64,000 bases of DNA from positions 1,240,001 to 1,304,000 of the forward strand of contig NZ_JBBNAC010000001.1 in assembly GCF_037996825.1 (NCBI RefSeq). Direction: 5' to 3'. A program made the translations under genes and the position numbers. Positions 33,588-43,323 of this stretch are shown here, in pieces (the first letter of the stretch is position 1; every line of letters begins with the position of its first letter). The notes under the pieces are model-generated. The model saw only the letters and a program-made list of their open reading frames with translations, did no database searches and was not told the origin of the DNA. This DNA is from Bdellovibrio sp. BCCA (GTDB lineage: Bacteria > Bdellovibrionota > Bdellovibrionia > Bdellovibrionales > Bdellovibrionaceae).

Positions 33588-34553
33588 TCATGAAAATGTT
33601 TGCAGTTTGTGAGGCAGCAAATTCTTTTCCGCTAAGAACGCGTCGTTAAAAATCTTAGACGTGTAGCGAAGTGCAGAATCCCCCAGAACGGTGACAATGT
33701 TCAGCCCGTTGCCTTGGTTTTCAAGCGCGTACTTGTAGGCCGCATACAAATTTAAAGCAGCGGATGTTCCCACGAGCAATCCATCTTTTTGTGCCAGATG
33801 ATAAAGCATGGATATCATCTCTGTGTCATTTACTTGAACGGCGTCATCAATAACAGCTTCTTTAAAGTTCGCGGTTAAGCGCATGATTCCGATGCCTTCG
33901 GTGATCGAAGATCCCGTTGATTTTATTTCACCTGTTTTTAAATAAGAATAAAGACCTGATCCCAAAGGATCAGCTAAGCGAACATGCACTTTGGTGTTTT
34001 TTTCTTTCAGATAGCGAGAAACTCCTGCAATGGTTCCGCCGGTTCCTGACGAGCAAACAAAGGCATCGACTTTGCCATTTGTTTGCTCCCAAATTTCAGG
34101 GCCGGTTGTTTTGTAGTGGCTCTTATAATTGGCCACGTTTTCAAATTGGTTCGCCCAAAAAGCGCCGCGCTCTTCGGCAAGTCTTCTTGCCGTATGATAA
34201 AAATGATTTTGGTCTGCGAAAGGACAAGGAGGAACGGTGACAAGTTCCACGCCCAAGGCATTTAAAGTTTGATATTTTTCCGCGGCTTGATTGTTGGGCA
34301 TCACAATCAAACATTTATATCCTTTTTGTGCTGCCAGCGTTGCAAGTCCAATTCCTGTATTGCCAGCCGTGCCCTCAACAATGGTTCCTCCAGCTTTTAG
34401 CAATCCATCTTTTTCAGCTTGCTCAATAATACCGTGAGCGGCGCGGTCTTTAACACTGCCGCCAACATTCAGAAATTCAGCCTTTCCGTAAATTTGACAG
34501 CCGGTCATTTCAGACAAGGAATTGATTTTAATAAGCGGAGTTGGATAAAGCAC
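33588..34553 (-). CDS. cysK: Cysteine synthase-like PLP enzyme
   Basis: The 321-residue fold-type II PLP enzyme makes cysteine from O-acetylserine and sulfide, or a related beta-replacement. Lys35 in GGSVKDRAA holds PLP; EGTAGNTGIGLA binds the substrate carboxylate, SSGTGGTIAGVS the PLP phosphate, and GDSALRY ends the domain. GTG 34553 has AAGGTGG 8 nt upstream. The gene stands alone; CysK versus CysM or another variant cannot be settled here. Confidence 0.88.
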   Translation of the reverse strand: MLYPTPLIKINSLSEMTGCQIYGKAEFLNVGGSVKDRAAHGIIEQAEKDGLLKAGGTIVEGTAGNTGIGLATLAAQKGYKCLIVMPNNQAAEKYQTLNALGVELVTVPPCPFADQNHFYHTARRLAEERGAFWANQFENVANYKSHYKTTGPEIWEQTNGKVDAFVCSSGTGGTIAGVSRYLKEKNTKVHVRLADPLGSGLYSYLKTGEIKSTGSSITEGIGIMRLTANFKEAVIDDAVQVNDTEMISMLYHLAQKDGLLVGTSAALNLYAAYKYALENQGNGLNIVTVLGDSALRYTSKIFNDAFLAEKNLLPHKLQTFS

Positions 34554-34589
34554 GGTAAACCACCTTGGTTGCGCTATTATCTAAGCTTA

Positions 34590-35282
34590 CTAGTTCTGAC
34601 CAAAAAGTGAATAGATCTTTTCCCACTTTTCGCAAGGTGGTGCTGAAATTTTTAAATCTTCTCCGCTCCAAGGATGTTTGAACTCAACACTGAGCGCCTT
34701 TAGACAAAGACCTTTGATTTCCAAGTGATCACGGAAGAACCGGTTGTGATGAGAATCGCCGTGCTCTATGTCACCTAAAAGCGGATGAGCAACACGATCA
34801 AAGTGACGACGGATTTGATGCCATCGACCCGTCACAGGTTTGACGTCCACCAAAGAGTAACGTGCGGTTGGATACTTTTTTCCAACAGGAAACGGCAGCT
34901 CTATGGCTGAGAGTCTTTTGTAAACCGTGAGTGATTCAAGAAGTCCATCTTCGCCCAAAACTTCAAGAGGAATATCAATAGAACCTTCTTCTTGAACATG
35001 TCCTCGCACAACCGCATGATAAGTCTTCTGAAGTTGCCTTTCCATAAAAAGGCGACTCAGTTCACGGGTGGCTTCCCGGGACGTCGCCCACAAAAGAACG
35101 CCACTTGTAGGAGCATCCAGGCGATGAACGGGAAATACATCACGCTTCATAAGATCGCGCAGATGATAAAGACAGATTTTTTCTTTCGGAACAGGATAAG
35201 GAGAAAGCTCTGGCGGGTGTACAAAGTACCCGGCAGGCTTATCGATCGCAAAGAAGTAGTCGTCCTGATAAAGAATTCTCAT
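34590..35282 (-). CDS. truC: tRNA pseudouridine(65) synthase-like RluA-family enzyme
   Basis: The 230-residue enzyme has only the RluA catalytic domain, without an S4 domain. The catalytic Asp56 lies in VHRLDAPTSGVLLWA, and YHAVVRGHV, RWHQIRRHFDRVAHPLLGD and LCLKALSVEF are present. The single-domain form and an N-terminus that begins directly with RILYQDDYFFAIDKPAG resemble TruC. The promoter ends 8 bases before the ATG, so the mRNA should be leaderless. Confidence 0.88.
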   Translation of the reverse strand: MRILYQDDYFFAIDKPAGYFVHPPELSPYPVPKEKICLYHLRDLMKRDVFPVHRLDAPTSGVLLWATSREATRELSRLFMERQLQKTYHAVVRGHVQEEGSIDIPLEVLGEDGLLESLTVYKRLSAIELPFPVGKKYPTARYSLVDVKPVTGRWHQIRRHFDRVAHPLLGDIEHGDSHHNRFFRDHLEIKGLCLKALSVEFKHPWSGEDLKISAPPCEKWEKIYSLFGQN

Positions 35283-35290
35283 CGCCCGGG

Positions 35291-35319
35291 ATATTAAATA
35301 GGGGCTTTTTTAGAGTCAA
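35291..35319 (-). promoter_or_regulatory. Near-consensus promoter of truC, leaderless arrangement
   Basis: On the minus strand TTGACT (35314-35319), a 17-base spacer and TAATAT (35291-35296) end 8 bases before the ATG at 35282. Spacing and both boxes are close to consensus. It overlaps a plus-strand extended -10 of the divergent gene. Confidence 0.75.
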
Positions 35320-35337
35320 TCTGGTATGGTTGCCGCT

Positions 35338-35820
35338 ATGGAAAATTCATGTTGTTCATGTTTAAAACCGTCGGCGACTTTGCAGTGCGGGATCTGTAAA
35401 GACTCCGTTTGTAAGAAGTGCGCCCAATTTCTAGGGGAAGACAGTTTCTCGTTTTTAGAGAAAGTCTCTGAGGAGCTTTCTCATAACGTTTATTGCCCTC
35501 AATGTTTTGACGCCAAGGTTGTTTCAGCACTTGAAGCCTATAACGAAACAATGGAGCGCGCTAAAAATCTAGCTGTGTATTTGAAAGATCAAAGTAAAGA
35601 AACACGCTTGATGAGCCGAAAAGCGCAACCAGTTCAGGTATTAAACTGCGCCGATCGCGAAGAAACGCTTTTACGTTTGGCCTTTCTTGCTGCCAATGCT
35701 GGTTTTAATTGTTTGGTGGATGTGGATTTAACTTCGAAGAAAATCCGCGAGGGTTCCTATCAAACTCAATCGTGGAGCGGAACAGCCGTACCAGTTCAAG
35801 TAACAGGACGACGTCGCTAA
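35338..35820 (+). CDS. Small cytoplasmic zinc-ribbon/B-box-like protein
   Basis: From ATG 35338 the protein has 160 residues. The first 60 residues carry three or four C-x2-C pairs (CCSCLKP, CGICKDSVCKKC, CPQCFDA) that look like B-box or zinc-ribbon metal sites. The C-terminal 80 residues form an alpha/beta domain of the pattern GFNCLVDVDLTSKKIREGSY, unrelated to anything I recognise. An extended -10 (TG-G-TATGGT) ends 7 bases before the start; ATG 35326 is an alternative. Confidence 0.7.
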   Translation: MENSCCSCLKPSATLQCGICKDSVCKKCAQFLGEDSFSFLEKVSEELSHNVYCPQCFDAKVVSALEAYNETMERAKNLAVYLKDQSKETRLMSRKAQPVQVLNCADREETLLRLAFLAANAGFNCLVDVDLTSKKIREGSYQTQSWSGTAVPVQVTGRRR

Positions 35821-35823
35821 ATA

Positions 35824-35852
35824 AAAAAGGCCTCTTCATAAGAGGCCTTTTT
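35824..35852. terminator. Bidirectional Rho-independent terminator
   Basis: AAAAAGGCCTCTT and AAGAGGCCTTTTT form a perfect 13-bp stem with a CAT loop between two converging genes. Confidence 0.93.
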
Positions 35853-35874
35853 AGTTTTTACTTTAGGTTCACTT

Positions 35875-36384
35875 TTATTTTGCGCATTCAAAAAGAGATG
35901 ACGCTAAAGTTGCAACCCAAAGTGCTTTCGCTTTAGAGCCCACTTTCACTTCAGAAAGTTGACCATTATCGTAAGAAAGTTTGATTTTAATAACCATTTT
36001 GATGCCTTTAAGCTCATCGTCCGCTTTAGGAAGCTTTGCTGTATCAAATGTGTAAGTCACAGAATCTGAGAAAAGGGCTTCTGATTTATCCATTTTTGCA
36101 TAAAGATCCGGATTTTCCTGGAGAACCTGAAGGATTTCGTCGCCGCCTCTGTCTGAAATACGAGTGTCTGGACCATAACTGCCACCGTTTTCAGAGAGAG
36201 TTTCAAAAATCTTACTAGCACCTTGAAGCTCAACACTTTTTAGAGTGTCTCCATCTTTAACGACTTTTACAGTGCAGGCTTTGCCGTTAAGACCAGTGCC
36301 ATTCAAAGTTAATACTTCCTGTGCTTTTGCGTTGTGAGAGACAAACAGGAGAGAAGCCAATGCAATACCAAGCATCTTAGACAT
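35875..36384 (-). CDS. Secreted protein of unknown function
   Basis: From ATG 36384 the protein has 169 residues. A signal peptide (cleavage after AKA, residue 20) precedes a small domain with KVVKDGDTLKSVELQGASKI and an end ALWVATLASSLFECAK. Two Cys residues could pair. AATGGAAGGAA precedes the start. No family recognised; it may be a periplasmic binding or inhibitor protein. Confidence 0.72.
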   Translation of the reverse strand: MSKMLGIALASLLFVSHNAKAQEVLTLNGTGLNGKACTVKVVKDGDTLKSVELQGASKIFETLSENGGSYGPDTRISDRGGDEILQVLQENPDLYAKMDKSEALFSDSVTYTFDTAKLPKADDELKGIKMVIKIKLSYDNGQLSEVKVGSKAKALWVATLASSLFECAK

Positions 36385-36582
36385 AAAAATTCCTTCCATT
36401 AGGTTTTAATTTATTAGCGCTCCTAAAATAATGAATTCTCGAAAATTTTTCCCCTGTTAGTTTTTTGCTAAGGCTAAACTTTCAGGCTTGCCCAAAGTTT
36501 TGACAGTTCGTACGTGACAATTTGGCTTATCTGGGCCATCCTAAGTGATGCCCTTTTTCCGGGGCAGGTAAGGATTGGTCCT

Positions 36583-39500
36583 GTGTTTTTAAGCCCTCTG
36601 ACGCTGCAGAATATTTCGCAACTCCGCGCTCCCAATGAGAAAGTTCCTTTGGGGGAGCTGGCGACCTATGAAGAGGGTCTCAGCTTTATTGAAGACAGTG
36701 TTTTTGAAGGCCACGAAGTCCAAACAACTCCGCAAGGGTCTTTGCAGTTGCAGCTGTTCTTTGCCGCAAAAAACTCAAAAAAGGGTTACGTCGTTAAGGT
36801 CAACGAAGTCAATCCGGGTGGTGATTTGGAGTTTCATTGCGATCATTGCAAAACCTCCATGGAAACGCCTAAAACGTGTGAACACCAATGGACAGCGTTT
36901 GTTTATTTGTGGCAGGCTTTGACGTCAGAGCAAGAAGGCATCGTCAATCGCAAGCTTTTAAAACTGGCGCAAGATTTGGAAGAGCCTCTGCAAACAAGTG
37001 TTGCTAGAGCCTCGCAAGCACGCTTTGGTTTCTCTCAAAACATCAAACTTGAATCTGTCAGTCTTTTTCTCGAGGATCATCCTTTGCTCAACTCCGAATC
37101 CATCGGAAGTTTGTTGACCTCGGATCTAGGCAAATTCAAACACCAAGAAATGACCAGAGATCTTGAGGTTCCTTCTCCGCTATTGTGGAATATGCCAGAG
37201 ATCTTCCGCAAAAAAGTAACGGCCTACTCCGGATTTTATCTCAATGAAGTGAACGAGCAAAATCGCTTAGCAGGAATGCTCCGCTATAACTTTACGGATG
37301 GGACGCAAGTTTCGGCAAAAGATATTTTGCGCCATCCTTTGCAAAGAGCGGTGACAAAAGAACTTTTGCCTCAAGCACGAACACAAAATTCTGCTTTTTC
37401 ACGCTGGCCTTTAACGCAGCAAAAAGAGCATCTGTTCTTAAGCCAAAATCTCCGCGAGCTTGAAGAGATCATGCAAGTTCTCTTGGGAAATGTCGCCACA
37501 AAAGTGAATCAAGGTCAGCTCAAACTTTTCTTGCAATCCAAAAATCATCCGCGCTTGGGACTGCCTCTGCATTACATCGAATTCGATCCGGGAGTGGAAT
37601 TAAACTGGCGCGTCGAGTTTACGGAAAAAGCCCAGCTTGAAGCTGAGTTTAAACTGATGAGCGCTCATAAAAAGCCTTTCGTTTATTTTGAGTCCTTTGC
37701 TGTAGAACCCACAGAAGGAATGCTTTTGGTTCATCCGTGGTTGCATGAATGGAATCAAATCCGCGAAGTTCTCAGCAGCATTTCTGCAGACGAAAATGAT
37801 TTCTATGTTTCAGTTGAAGGCCGGCCCACAATTCATCTGGAAGGCGAGCTAGAGGCGAAGACCGTTCTAAAATATCTGCGCACTCGCGCAATGCCAGTTC
37901 GTCTTGCCGGTGAGTCCAGAACCTTAAGTCCATCACAAAGTCAGTTGCAGATTCACTTAGATGAGTCCGGTGATTTCTTCGTGCAACACGATGCTCGCGT
38001 TCAGGGACAAAAAAATCTTTTGCGTAAAGGTTGGACGCCGCGAACGGTTCTTTATCTTAAGACCTTGTCTGAAGGTTTGCCGTTCCTTATGAATGCGGAT
38101 GTGAAAGATGTCGCAAGTCGCGCTCGTCGCAAACGCGATTGGGATTTAAAAATTTTAAAACATCTCGGCGTTCTGCAATACCTCTTTATGGAATTGTTGT
38201 CCTATCACTTTGAAGGCATGCTCACCGATGGCACGGTTCCAGACGAGGATAAAATCTTCTTATCTTTGCACAGCAATATTCAAGCACTTCTGATCAGCGG
38301 TTCGGGCGTTATCTTGGCCCGCGAGCAAACTTTGACGGAACTATGCTCGCAAACGGTTCTCAATCATTTTGAAGATTTCGTGGCAAAAACTTTAAAAGCT
38401 CTGAAAGCCAGTGAATCTTTTTATTCAGAACAAGGTGAAGTGATTCTTGAAGGTGTCGTCGAAAAAGAATTCCATCTTCTGTATGAAATTCTTAAGCGCA
38501 TGGCCCTTTCAACAGGAGGCGATGCCTTTAAAAAATCTCGCACGTCGCTTTTGTCAAAAATTTGGACCGGCGACGTAGAAAAGGATCCTTACTTGCTTGA
38601 CGGCAAGTTTCATCTGCCAAGAGTAAAAAAAGAAGGATCGCAAATTCACGAAACCTTAGAAACTCTGCAAGGATTGATTCCTTACGGTTTCGCACTTTAT
38701 TACAATGGTCTGCCCTTGCAAGAACTGACCGAAGATGAATTTAAAGTCGACTTTATTTTGCAAACAGATGAAGAGCATCGCGATTTTAATTGGTTTGAAC
38801 TTAATCCAAAATTCTTCTTGCGTGGCCAAGAAATTGATCCGCAAACTATGTCAGGTTTTGGCAGCGGCGGGGTGATTGAATACGACGGGAAACTTTTTTT
38901 AGTTCCTCGTAAACAGATGCCGTCGTTAAGACGTCTAGAACATTTCTGGCAAAAACTGCAACGCGGAAAAACTGAGACCAGCAAAAAACAAGGTGGCGAA
39001 AAAGTTTATCATTTGCCGCGCCATCAAGTTCTGGAACTTTTGGCTTTGCGAGCTTCAGGTGTCGGCATTCGCGGTGACGAAGAGTGGAAAAAGCTTTGCG
39101 CTTTCTATGACCAAATGGGATCAGCGGATCGCACTGTGGAAATTCCAAAGACGGTGAAAGCGGACTTAAAGCCGTATCAGGTTTCTGGCGTTCAGTGGTT
39201 GCAGGATCTTTACAATTTAAAACTAGGCGCTTTGCTGGCTGACGACATGGGTTTAGGTAAAACCCTGCAGACGTTGACATTCCTTGAAGATCTTCGTCAA
39301 AAAGGCGACATGGGCCAAGTCTTGGTTGTCGTTCCGTCGTCATTGATTTTTAACTGGCAAAGTGAAGTTGAAAAATTCACTCCGGATATTCCTCTTACGG
39401 TCTTTACAACCAAAGACATGATGAAGGTGGGAAAGAAACTTGAATCCAAGCAAGATATCGTGGTGCTAACGACCTACGGTCTTTTGATGGAAAACGAAAG

Positions 39501-40578
39501 TTTCCTTAATCAGTATAAATGGAAAGTTTTGATCTTCGATGAAGCGCAGAACTTAAAGAATATCACCACGAAACGCACAAGCTCCGCTCGTGCATTGACG
39601 GCACGCTTTAAGATTTGTCTTACGGGAACACCGATGGAAAATCACTACGGAGAGTTTTATTCTCTGGTAGATCTTTTGGTGCCTGGCAGTCTTGGAAAGA
39701 TCGAAGATTTCCGTCGTCAGTTCGTAAATACGGAAATGGTGACTCGTGAGGAGATCGAAGATTTGAAACTCAAAATCAAACCTTTGATGCTTCGTCGCAC
39801 GAAAAAAGAAATTCTCGATCAGCTTCCTGAAAAACAAGAAACGAAAGTCAGCATTGCCTTTGAAGAAAGACAGATGGAGATCTATCGCGACATCGCTCTT
39901 TCTTATAATCAAAAAGTGCAAGACAGTCTTTTGACACAAGCAGAAGCCAGCGTGCAATTGCAAATGCTCACGGCTCTTTTGCGTCTTCGCCAAGCGTGTT
40001 CTGACCCGGCGGCTCTTCCAAATGTCCGCTATGATCGTATTCCGCCAAAGCTTGAGGCCTTGATGGATTCTATTCAAGAGATCGTGGAGTCCGGCGAAAG
40101 TGCTCTGGTCTTTACGCAGTTCTTGCAGACTTTAGAGCACACGGCCGATCTTATGCATAAGGCGGGTATTCCTGTTTTCGTTTTGCATGGTGGAATTCCA
40201 ACAAAACAAAGACAGAAAATCTTGTCGGATTTTAACAAAGTTCCCGGCGGAGCTGTCTTAATCATGACTCTAAAAACGGGTGGTGTGGGGTTGAACCTTA
40301 CGAAAGCCAGTTATGTTTTCCATTTAGAGCCATGGTGGAATCCATCGGTGGAAAACCAAGCAACAGACCGTGCGCATCGTTTGGGTCAAAGTAAGGCCGT
40401 GCAGGTTTTCAGATACATCATGCATGAGTCTTTAGAGGAAAAAATCGAACTTCTAAAAAATCGTAAAGATAAGAAGTTCCAATCACTCTTTACGACGACA
40501 GAAAATGATATCGATGTTGGCCCCGGCAGTGGAGCCCTGACGAAGGAAGATTTCGACCTTCTTATCGGTCTAAAATAA
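36583..40578 (+). CDS. SNF2-family helicase-like ATPase with SWIM-like zinc finger
   Basis: The protein has 1331 residues from GTG 36583, which has AAGGA 8 nt upstream; a GTG at 36514 gives 23 more residues but no ribosome site. Near residue 100 CDHCKTSMETPKTCEHQW is a SWIM-like zinc motif. The C-terminal half holds the SNF2 motor: Walker A LADDMGLGKTLQ, DEAQ box LIFDEAQNLKN, TGTPMENHYGEFYS, HGGIPTKQRQKI, TGGVGLNLT and the arginine finger region ATDRAHRLGQSKAV. SNF2 proteins remodel protein-DNA or polymerase complexes, as RapA does for RNA polymerase. The 700-residue middle is unrecognised. Confidence 0.9.
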   Translation: MFLSPLTLQNISQLRAPNEKVPLGELATYEEGLSFIEDSVFEGHEVQTTPQGSLQLQLFFAAKNSKKGYVVKVNEVNPGGDLEFHCDHCKTSMETPKTCEHQWTAFVYLWQALTSEQEGIVNRKLLKLAQDLEEPLQTSVARASQARFGFSQNIKLESVSLFLEDHPLLNSESIGSLLTSDLGKFKHQEMTRDLEVPSPLLWNMPEIFRKKVTAYSGFYLNEVNEQNRLAGMLRYNFTDGTQVSAKDILRHPLQRAVTKELLPQARTQNSAFSRWPLTQQKEHLFLSQNLRELEEIMQVLLGNVATKVNQGQLKLFLQSKNHPRLGLPLHYIEFDPGVELNWRVEFTEKAQLEAEFKLMSAHKKPFVYFESFAVEPTEGMLLVHPWLHEWNQIREVLSSISADENDFYVSVEGRPTIHLEGELEAKTVLKYLRTRAMPVRLAGESRTLSPSQSQLQIHLDESGDFFVQHDARVQGQKNLLRKGWTPRTVLYLKTLSEGLPFLMNADVKDVASRARRKRDWDLKILKHLGVLQYLFMELLSYHFEGMLTDGTVPDEDKIFLSLHSNIQALLISGSGVILAREQTLTELCSQTVLNHFEDFVAKTLKALKASESFYSEQGEVILEGVVEKEFHLLYEILKRMALSTGGDAFKKSRTSLLSKIWTGDVEKDPYLLDGKFHLPRVKKEGSQIHETLETLQGLIPYGFALYYNGLPLQELTEDEFKVDFILQTDEEHRDFNWFELNPKFFLRGQEIDPQTMSGFGSGGVIEYDGKLFLVPRKQMPSLRRLEHFWQKLQRGKTETSKKQGGEKVYHLPRHQVLELLALRASGVGIRGDEEWKKLCAFYDQMGSADRTVEIPKTVKADLKPYQVSGVQWLQDLYNLKLGALLADDMGLGKTLQTLTFLEDLRQKGDMGQVLVVVPSSLIFNWQSEVEKFTPDIPLTVFTTKDMMKVGKKLESKQDIVVLTTYGLLMENESFLNQYKWKVLIFDEAQNLKNITTKRTSSARALTARFKICLTGTPMENHYGEFYSLVDLLVPGSLGKIEDFRRQFVNTEMVTREEIEDLKLKIKPLMLRRTKKEILDQLPEKQETKVSIAFEERQMEIYRDIALSYNQKVQDSLLTQAEASVQLQMLTALLRLRQACSDPAALPNVRYDRIPPKLEALMDSIQEIVESGESALVFTQFLQTLEHTADLMHKAGIPVFVLHGGIPTKQRQKILSDFNKVPGGAVLIMTLKTGGVGLNLTKASYVFHLEPWWNPSVENQATDRAHRLGQSKAVQVFRYIMHESLEEKIELLKNRKDKKFQSLFTTTENDIDVGPGSGALTKEDFDLLIGLK

Positions 40579-40706
40579 TTGTGAATTGCCAAAAACGTCA
40601 CTATTTACAGTCTTAAATGGGTTTTCGCTGATAAAACTCCGTTAAATTCGTTCCTGCCAGGTTAGGTCTTTGCAGGAAAAGAACGGATTCATTTCGGAGG
40701 TTCCCT

Positions 40707-41045
40707 ATGAAAGCCCTTTTCGCCATTCTGCTCGTATCTATGTCTGTGTCTTCAGCTTTCGCTGACGGCGTTTTATCTTGCTCGGGAATTAATCAGGACA
40801 GTGATCAAAGGGAAGATGTGATTGTGATTGAGCCTGAAGTAGCTATCCTTCGTGGTGTTCAAGGCGATGCTAAGTTCTTATCGTACCAAGGGGAGCAAGG
40901 AGACATCGCTACTTATTCAAACTCACAATTGCTTGTAACGCTGAACTATCAAGATAGAACCATCACAACGAAAAATCGCCTTGATGGTTCCTATAAAATG
41001 CACACGAATTTTAAATGTACCGGTTCTGGCGATGATATGGATTAG
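40707..41045 (+). CDS. Small secreted protein of unknown function
   Basis: The 112-residue protein has a signal peptide (cleavage after AFA, residue 19) and a compact beta-rich domain with two Cys residues. TCGGAGG precedes the ATG. Its stop codon interlocks with that of the converging hflX gene. Confidence 0.75.
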   Translation: MKALFAILLVSMSVSSAFADGVLSCSGINQDSDQREDVIVIEPEVAILRGVQGDAKFLSYQGEQGDIATYSNSQLLVTLNYQDRTITTKNRLDGSYKMHTNFKCTGSGDDMD

Positions 41046-42475
41046 ATCCCAAAGCGGGTTCTAATTCTTTTCACATCATCGGCATGAGCGCGCACTTTTA
41101 AAGTGACTCCGCGCTCATCATAAGACTCAGAAAGCACGCGCAGCTTTCCGCGAATCTCGCCAATAGCCCCTTGAACATCATAAGGAATAAATAAATCCTG
41201 ATCGACCATGGCTGTTTCAAAGTGCTTAACCAAGAACTCGCGCAGAGACGCTACGTCTTCCGGATTTAAAGAAGACATAAAAATCGCATCCGGATATTCG
41301 GTTTTTAAATTTGCAAGCTCTTCGGGCGTGAGTTTATCAACTTTGTTTAAGACTAAAATATTCTCAATCTCGCCAGCGCCGACTTCAGCTAAAACAGATT
41401 TTGTGACTTCCAGTTGCGAGCGGAATGTTGAATCCGCACAATCGACAACATACAAAAGCAAAGAAGCATTAAGCGCCTCATCCAAAGTAGATTTAAAAGA
41501 CGCCACCAGATCATGGGGAAGTTTTTTGATAAAGCCGACCGTATCAGAAATCAAAATTTTGGGCTTTGTTTCAGGATAAAGAATACGAACCGTGGTGTCT
41601 AAGGTCGCAAAAAGTTTATCGGCCACCAAGACATCACTGCCAGTCAAAGCACGCATCAAGGAAGATTTCCCCGCATTCGTGTAACCAACAAGAGCCACCG
41701 TGATTTCTTGTCCACGGCGCGCGCGACGCACATCATGTTCTTGCGCGATGGACGCGAATTCTTTTTTGAGTTCTTTGATGCGGTCACGAATTTTACGGCG
41801 ATCTAGTTCGATGCTGGATTCACCGGCACCTTTTCCGCCGATACCGCCGCCTTGACGATCTTCTCCGCCACCGACTTCACGTAAACGGGGAGCTACATAA
41901 GTTAGTTTTGCGATTTCAACCTGCAGGCGAGCGGCGCGTGTTCGTGCGTGACGACTGAAAATTTCAATAATAACACCTGTGCGATCTAAAACTTGCGCAC
42001 CGGTAGCACTCTCTAAGTTTCTAATCTGTGAAGGCGAAAGTTCGCAGTCCACAACCAGAACTTGAGCCAGTTCCTTATGTGATGTTGGATTTTCAATTTC
42101 ACTGGGATCTTCGGCTTCTGTTGAATAATCGAGGTCCGCATCGAGATCTTCGAAATCAAAATCATCATCGGCGTCGTCATCATTGCTTTTAAATTTTAAA
42201 GCCGCTTTGTGTTTTTTCTTAACGAATGTAGGTCCGACCACACCGGTACCGCCAGTCCATGTCGCGATGTCTTTTAGTTTTCCATCACCAAACACTGTGG
42301 CACGGCGATCTGATTGACGGCGCTGTGAAGTTTGACCAATGACGTTGTAGCCTAAAGTCGTTACGAGACGAGAAAGTTCGGCTAAAGATGCCTTCATTTC
42401 TTCATCAGAAACGCGGGGCAATTGAATGCCGACAAGAAACGCATTGAGAGGTTTGTCGCTGTGTACGTTTTCCAT
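41042..42475 (-). CDS. hflX: Ribosome-associated GTPase HflX
   Basis: The 477-residue protein matches HflX, which splits stalled ribosomes during stress. The N-terminal domain (NAFLVGIQLPR, ELSRLVTTLGYNVIGQ) and the glycine-rich linker GGGEDRQGGGIGGKGAGESS precede the GTPase domain: G1 GYTNAGKSSL, G3 DTVGFIKKLPHDLVASFKST, G4 NKVD. An Asp/Glu-rich insert (residues about 85-120) is longer than in E. coli. It follows cvfB by 8 bp in an operon with ybiT. Confidence 0.95.
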   Translation of the reverse strand: MENVHSDKPLNAFLVGIQLPRVSDEEMKASLAELSRLVTTLGYNVIGQTSQRRQSDRRATVFGDGKLKDIATWTGGTGVVGPTFVKKKHKAALKFKSNDDDADDDFDFEDLDADLDYSTEAEDPSEIENPTSHKELAQVLVVDCELSPSQIRNLESATGAQVLDRTGVIIEIFSRHARTRAARLQVEIAKLTYVAPRLREVGGGEDRQGGGIGGKGAGESSIELDRRKIRDRIKELKKEFASIAQEHDVRRARRGQEITVALVGYTNAGKSSLMRALTGSDVLVADKLFATLDTTVRILYPETKPKILISDTVGFIKKLPHDLVASFKSTLDEALNASLLLYVVDCADSTFRSQLEVTKSVLAEVGAGEIENILVLNKVDKLTPEELANLKTEYPDAIFMSSLNPEDVASLREFLVKHFETAMVDQDLFIPYDVQGAIGEIRGKLRVLSESYDERGVTLKVRAHADDVKRIRTRFGI

Positions 42476-42483
42476 GAAGATCC

Positions 42484-43323
42484 TTATTTCGCTAAGCGAA
42501 TCCCGTCGTCATCCACTGTGATCAGGCGTTTTTTATAAAGACCGCCTAAAGCAATCTTGTATTTCTTTTTGCTAACACCGAACAGATTGTAAATCGTCTC
42601 TGGCGGAGTCTTGTCGTTGATCGCAAGATAGCCGCCTTTTTTCTGCAGAAGATCCAAGATCAAAGGACCGACATCCTCGGCCGCTTCATGACCCACTTTA
42701 TCTGTTTTTTGCAGACTCAAATCAATTTTACCATCGGTACGGATTTTTTTGATATAGCCCGGAGTGCGCTGTCCATATTTGAGAGGCTTAAAGACTTCAT
42801 TCGCGTAAAGAACGCCCCAGATTTTATTATTAACAATAGCTTTGTAGCCTAGGTCTGTTTTGCCTGCGATTAAAAGCTCCACCTCTTGACCTTCTTTCAG
42901 GTCGACAGGGGATTTATCAACATGACGATCTAAGCGCATCGAAGCAGAAATACGGTCGCTCTTATCTGTATAGATATAAACGATAATATCTTGTCCTACT
43001 TTGGGCGTATGAATTTGTTCTGCGTAAGGAAGAAAAAGATCTTTAGAAAGACCCCAATCTAAGAAGGCGCCAACAGATTCAACGGCAACGACCTTTAACA
43101 AGGCAAAGTCACCAACCATGGCCTTAGGTGTTTCTGTCGTTGCCATCAGGCGGTCGTCAGAGTCAAACATCACAAACACGTCTACCGTGTCGCCGACTTC
43201 GCATTCTTCAGGCATATAGCGTAAAGGTAAAAGGATTTCACCGTCGTCTTCGCCATCTAAGAAGACACCGAAGTCGACGTGTTTAAGAACTTTGAGCTTA
43301 TTAAATCGTCCGATTTGAATCAT
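42484..43323 (-). CDS. cvfB: CvfB-like S1 RNA-binding protein
   Basis: The 279-residue protein has three S1-type OB folds: the first with VLKHVDFGVFLDGEDDGEIL, the second with SVGAFLDWGLSKDLFLPYAE, the third with GKTDLGYKAIVNNKIWGVLY. The C-terminus is a winged helix that ends FGVSKKKYKIALGGLYKKR. This is the YitL/CvfB layout, an RNA-binding protein linked to gene expression. It overlaps the ybiT stop by 4 bp (ATGA), so they are translationally coupled. Confidence 0.9.
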   Translation of the reverse strand: MIQIGRFNKLKVLKHVDFGVFLDGEDDGEILLPLRYMPEECEVGDTVDVFVMFDSDDRLMATTETPKAMVGDFALLKVVAVESVGAFLDWGLSKDLFLPYAEQIHTPKVGQDIIVYIYTDKSDRISASMRLDRHVDKSPVDLKEGQEVELLIAGKTDLGYKAIVNNKIWGVLYANEVFKPLKYGQRTPGYIKKIRTDGKIDLSLQKTDKVGHEAAEDVGPLILDLLQKKGGYLAINDKTPPETIYNLFGVSKKKYKIALGGLYKKRLITVDDDGIRLAK

